This document shows, piece by piece, positions 4,299-6,087 of a DNA stretch of 6,087 nucleotides (positions are counted from its first letter, which is position 1; every line of letters starts with the position of its first letter). This DNA is from Burkholderiales bacterium (GTDB taxonomy: Bacteria > Pseudomonadota > Gammaproteobacteria > Burkholderiales > Burkholderiaceae_C). The stretch spans positions 1 to 6,087 of the forward strand of contig CANGHQ010000121.1 of NCBI GenBank assembly GCA_947453585.1, written 5' to 3'. The notes under the pieces are model-generated. The model worked only from the letters and a program-made list of their open reading frames with translations. It made no database searches and was not told where the DNA came from. The position numbers were made by a program, and so were the translations under genes.

Positions 4299-5858
4299 AT
4301 GACAGAAGAAGCAACAACGCCGGCATCCCCAGCTCGCCGACGCGCCGGGCGCGGCAGCGGCAGCATCCGCGTTGCACCCTCCACCACCAAATACCGCAAT
4401 CTCAAGCACCGCTTTGCGCCCACGCCCATGGTGTCCGAGGACGAACTCGAGGCGATTCACAACGCATCGCTGACGATTTTGGAAGAAATGGGCATGGATT
4501 TCATGCACGAGGAAGCGCGCGCCATCCTGAAAAAGGCCGGGGCCGACGTCAAAGCGGGCTCCGAGCGGGTGCGCTTTGACCGCAACATGATTCTTGAGGC
4601 CATCAAGACCTGCCCGTCCGAGTTCACACTGCATGCCCGCAACCCCGAGCGCAATGTGCACATTGGCGGCAAAAACCTGGCCTTCGCCCAGGTCGCCAGC
4701 CCACCCAATGCCTCTGACATGCAAGGCGGACGGCGCGCAGGCAACCAGCAAGACTTCCGCAATTTGGTCAAACTGGCGCAGCGCTACGACATCATCCATT
4801 GCTCCGGCGGCTACCCCGTCGAGCCCGTGGATTTGCATGCGTCCATCCGCCACCTCGATTGCCTCTCGGACATCGCCAAGCTCACGGACAAGGCTTTTCA
4901 TGCTTATTCGCTGGGCAAAGAGCGCAACCAAGACGGGCTGGAGATCGCCCGCATTGCGCGCGGCATCAGCCGCGAGCAGATGGACCGCGAGCCTTCGCTG
5001 TTTTCCATCATCAACAGCTCATCGCCCCTGCGCCTGGACACGCCCATGTTGCAAGGCATTCTGGAAATGTCCTCGCGCAACCAGATCATCATCCTCACGC
5101 CCTTTACCCTGGCGGGCGCCATGGCGCCGGTGACGATTGCAGGCGCCTTGGCGCAGCAAAACGCTGAGGCGCTGGCCGGCATTGCGCTCACACAGCTAGT
5201 GCGCCCCGGCGCGCCTGTGGTCTATGGCGGCTTTACCAGCAATGTGGACATGAAAAGCGGCGCACCGGCCTTTGGCACGCCCGAGTACATGAAGGCGGTG
5301 CTGGTGGGCGGGCAACTCTGCCGCAAATACGGCATTCCTTACCGCACCAGCAATGTCAACGCCGCCAACACGGTGGATGCGCAGGCGGCGTATGAGTCGG
5401 TGTTTTCGCTCTGGGCGCTCACGCAAGCGGGCGGCAACTTCATCATGCACAGCGCGGGCTGGATGGAAGGCGGTCTGACCGCATCGTTTGAGAAATTCAT
5501 TCTGGACTGCGATTTGCTGCAAATGGTGGCCGAATTTTTGACGCCGCTGGACGTGAGCCCCGCAGGCTTAGGTCTGGACGCGGTGCGCGACGTGGGCCCG
5601 GGCGGCCACTACTTTGGCACGGCGCACACGCTGGAGCGCTTTGAGACGGCGTTTTATTCGCCCATCATCTCGGACTGGCGCAATTACGAGACCTGGGACG
5701 AGGGCGGACGCCCCACCGCGTACGATAAGGCCAACGCCGTATGGCAAAAAGAACTGGCCGCTTACGAGCGCCCCCATATGGACCCGGCGATCGAGGAAGA
5801 ACTCGACGCCTTTGTGGCCAAGCGCAAGTCCGAGGGCGGCGCGCCCACCGACTTCTAA
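4299..5858 (+). CDS. MttB-family (trimethylamine methyltransferase-like) protein, non-pyrrolysine type
   Basis: A 519-residue cytoplasmic protein of the MttB family, whose studied members move a methyl group from trimethylamine (pyrrolysine enzymes) or from betaines such as glycine betaine (MtgB, no pyrrolysine) to a corrinoid protein. Family features include the N-terminal helix SEDELEAIHNASLTILEEMG (46-65), the central barrel region SSPLRLDTPMLQGILEMS (241-258) with GGFTSNVDMKSGAPAFGTPE (310-329), and HSAGWMEGGLTASFEKFILD (384-403). There is no in-frame amber codon, so it cannot be a pyrrolysine TMA methyltransferase; a betaine or other N-methyl substrate is more likely. Residues 1-25 are a low-complexity Arg/Gly/Ser/Ala tail. 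The ATG at 4299 has GGAG eight bases upstream. The open frame extends back to an ATG at 4119, but that extension has no family match. A DMGDH-like gene follows 55 bases later, suggesting a demethylation operon. No corrinoid protein is visible. Confidence 0.9.
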   Translation: MTEEATTPASPARRRAGRGSGSIRVAPSTTKYRNLKHRFAPTPMVSEDELEAIHNASLTILEEMGMDFMHEEARAILKKAGADVKAGSERVRFDRNMILEAIKTCPSEFTLHARNPERNVHIGGKNLAFAQVASPPNASDMQGGRRAGNQQDFRNLVKLAQRYDIIHCSGGYPVEPVDLHASIRHLDCLSDIAKLTDKAFHAYSLGKERNQDGLEIARIARGISREQMDREPSLFSIINSSSPLRLDTPMLQGILEMSSRNQIIILTPFTLAGAMAPVTIAGALAQQNAEALAGIALTQLVRPGAPVVYGGFTSNVDMKSGAPAFGTPEYMKAVLVGGQLCRKYGIPYRTSNVNAANTVDAQAAYESVFSLWALTQAGGNFIMHSAGWMEGGLTASFEKFILDCDLLQMVAEFLTPLDVSPAGLGLDAVRDVGPGGHYFGTAHTLERFETAFYSPIISDWRNYETWDEGGRPTAYDKANAVWQKELAAYERPHMDPAIEEELDAFVAKRKSEGGAPTDF

Positions 5859-5913
5859 ACGCGACAGAACTCATAGAACCTTTGACTCTTTCTTTGCAAC
5901 AAGGAACGCAACA

Positions 5914-6087
5914 GTGAAAACAACAGCTCGGGTAGTAGTAATTGGCGGTGGTGTGGTGGGATGTTCGGTGCTTTACCACCTGACCAAAAAAGGCTGGAGC
6001 GACGTGATGCTGATCGAGCGCGACCAGCTCACCTCCGGCTCGACCTGGCACGCCGCCGGCGGCTTTCATACCCTCAACGGCGACCCG
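5914..6087 (+). CDS. Dimethylglycine/sarcosine dehydrogenase-like FAD oxidoreductase, N-terminus only
   Basis: The first 58 codons of a flavoprotein, cut by the right edge. VVVIGGGVVGCSVLYHLTKKG (7-27) is a Rossmann FAD-binding motif, E35 the ribose-binding acidic residue, and SGSTWHAAGGFHTLNGDP (41-58) matches the dimethylglycine and sarcosine dehydrogenase family, in which the histidine of STWHAAG (here H46) carries covalently bound FAD. Full-length members run to about 800 residues with a C-terminal folate-binding GcvT-like domain; whether that domain exists here cannot be seen. The start is a GTG at 5914 with AAGGAA (5901-5906) seven bases upstream; no ATG start is available upstream in frame near the ribosome site. 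It lies 55 bases after the mttB-like gene with no terminator between, so the two probably form an operon acting on methylated amines. Confidence 0.85.
   Translation, partial: MKTTARVVVIGGGVVGCSVLYHLTKKGWSDVMLIERDQLTSGSTWHAAGGFHTLNGDP

Noticed and set aside
4260..4931. 223-codon minus-strand open frame opposite the mttB-like gene
   Set aside because: Shadow of a well-supported gene; no motif and no ribosome site of note.
4299..5858. Possible pyrrolysine (amber) codon in the MttB-family gene
   Set aside because: The frame is continuous for 519 codons to TAA with no internal TAG, so no pyrrolysine is encoded.

Overview
The window is a GC-rich stretch with dense, short-spaced genes. It most likely comes from a betaproteobacterium of the Burkholderiales, with a Comamonadaceae-like flavour. 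The best pointer is a small SWIB-domain protein with a lysine/alanine/proline-rich, histone H1-like tail, a combination typical of that order. No contig-level evidence is available, so the assignment is inferred from gene content and base composition.

Layout. Bases 1-1760 hold a two-gene minus-strand unit: an agmatinase (speB, 1760 to 840) followed by a PuuB-type FAD oxidoreductase (825 to the left edge, incomplete). The second gene's Shine-Dalgarno sequence overlaps the agmatinase stop codon. Diverging from speB is a 10-helix EamA/DMT transporter on the plus strand (1864-2793). It converges, with only 9 bases between stop codons, on a minus-strand RraA-like protein (3321 to 2803) that carries a complete G-X20-R-D-X2-E metal-site motif. 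Diverging from that gene is the SWIB/H1-tail protein (3508-3870), closed by a textbook intrinsic terminator (3905-3934). A 364-base non-coding region follows (3935-4298), with two operator-like inverted repeats. It leads into an MttB-family methyltransferase without pyrrolysine (4299-5858) and the first 58 codons of a dimethylglycine/sarcosine dehydrogenase-type flavoprotein (5914 to the right edge).

How the genes fit together. speB plus puuB reads as agmatine to putrescine plus urea, followed by gamma-glutamylputrescine oxidation, i.e. nitrogen and carbon scavenging from polyamines. The MttB-like and DMGDH-like genes read as a second amine-catabolic unit for demethylating an N-methylated compound such as a betaine; the substrate cannot be told from sequence. 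The EamA exporter, RraA-like protein and SWIB protein have no obvious metabolic link to either unit.

The parts most worth following up are the MttB/DMGDH pair with its palindrome-bearing leader and no visible corrinoid protein, and the bacterial chromatin-like SWIB protein. No mobile element, CRISPR array, tRNA or rRNA was seen.
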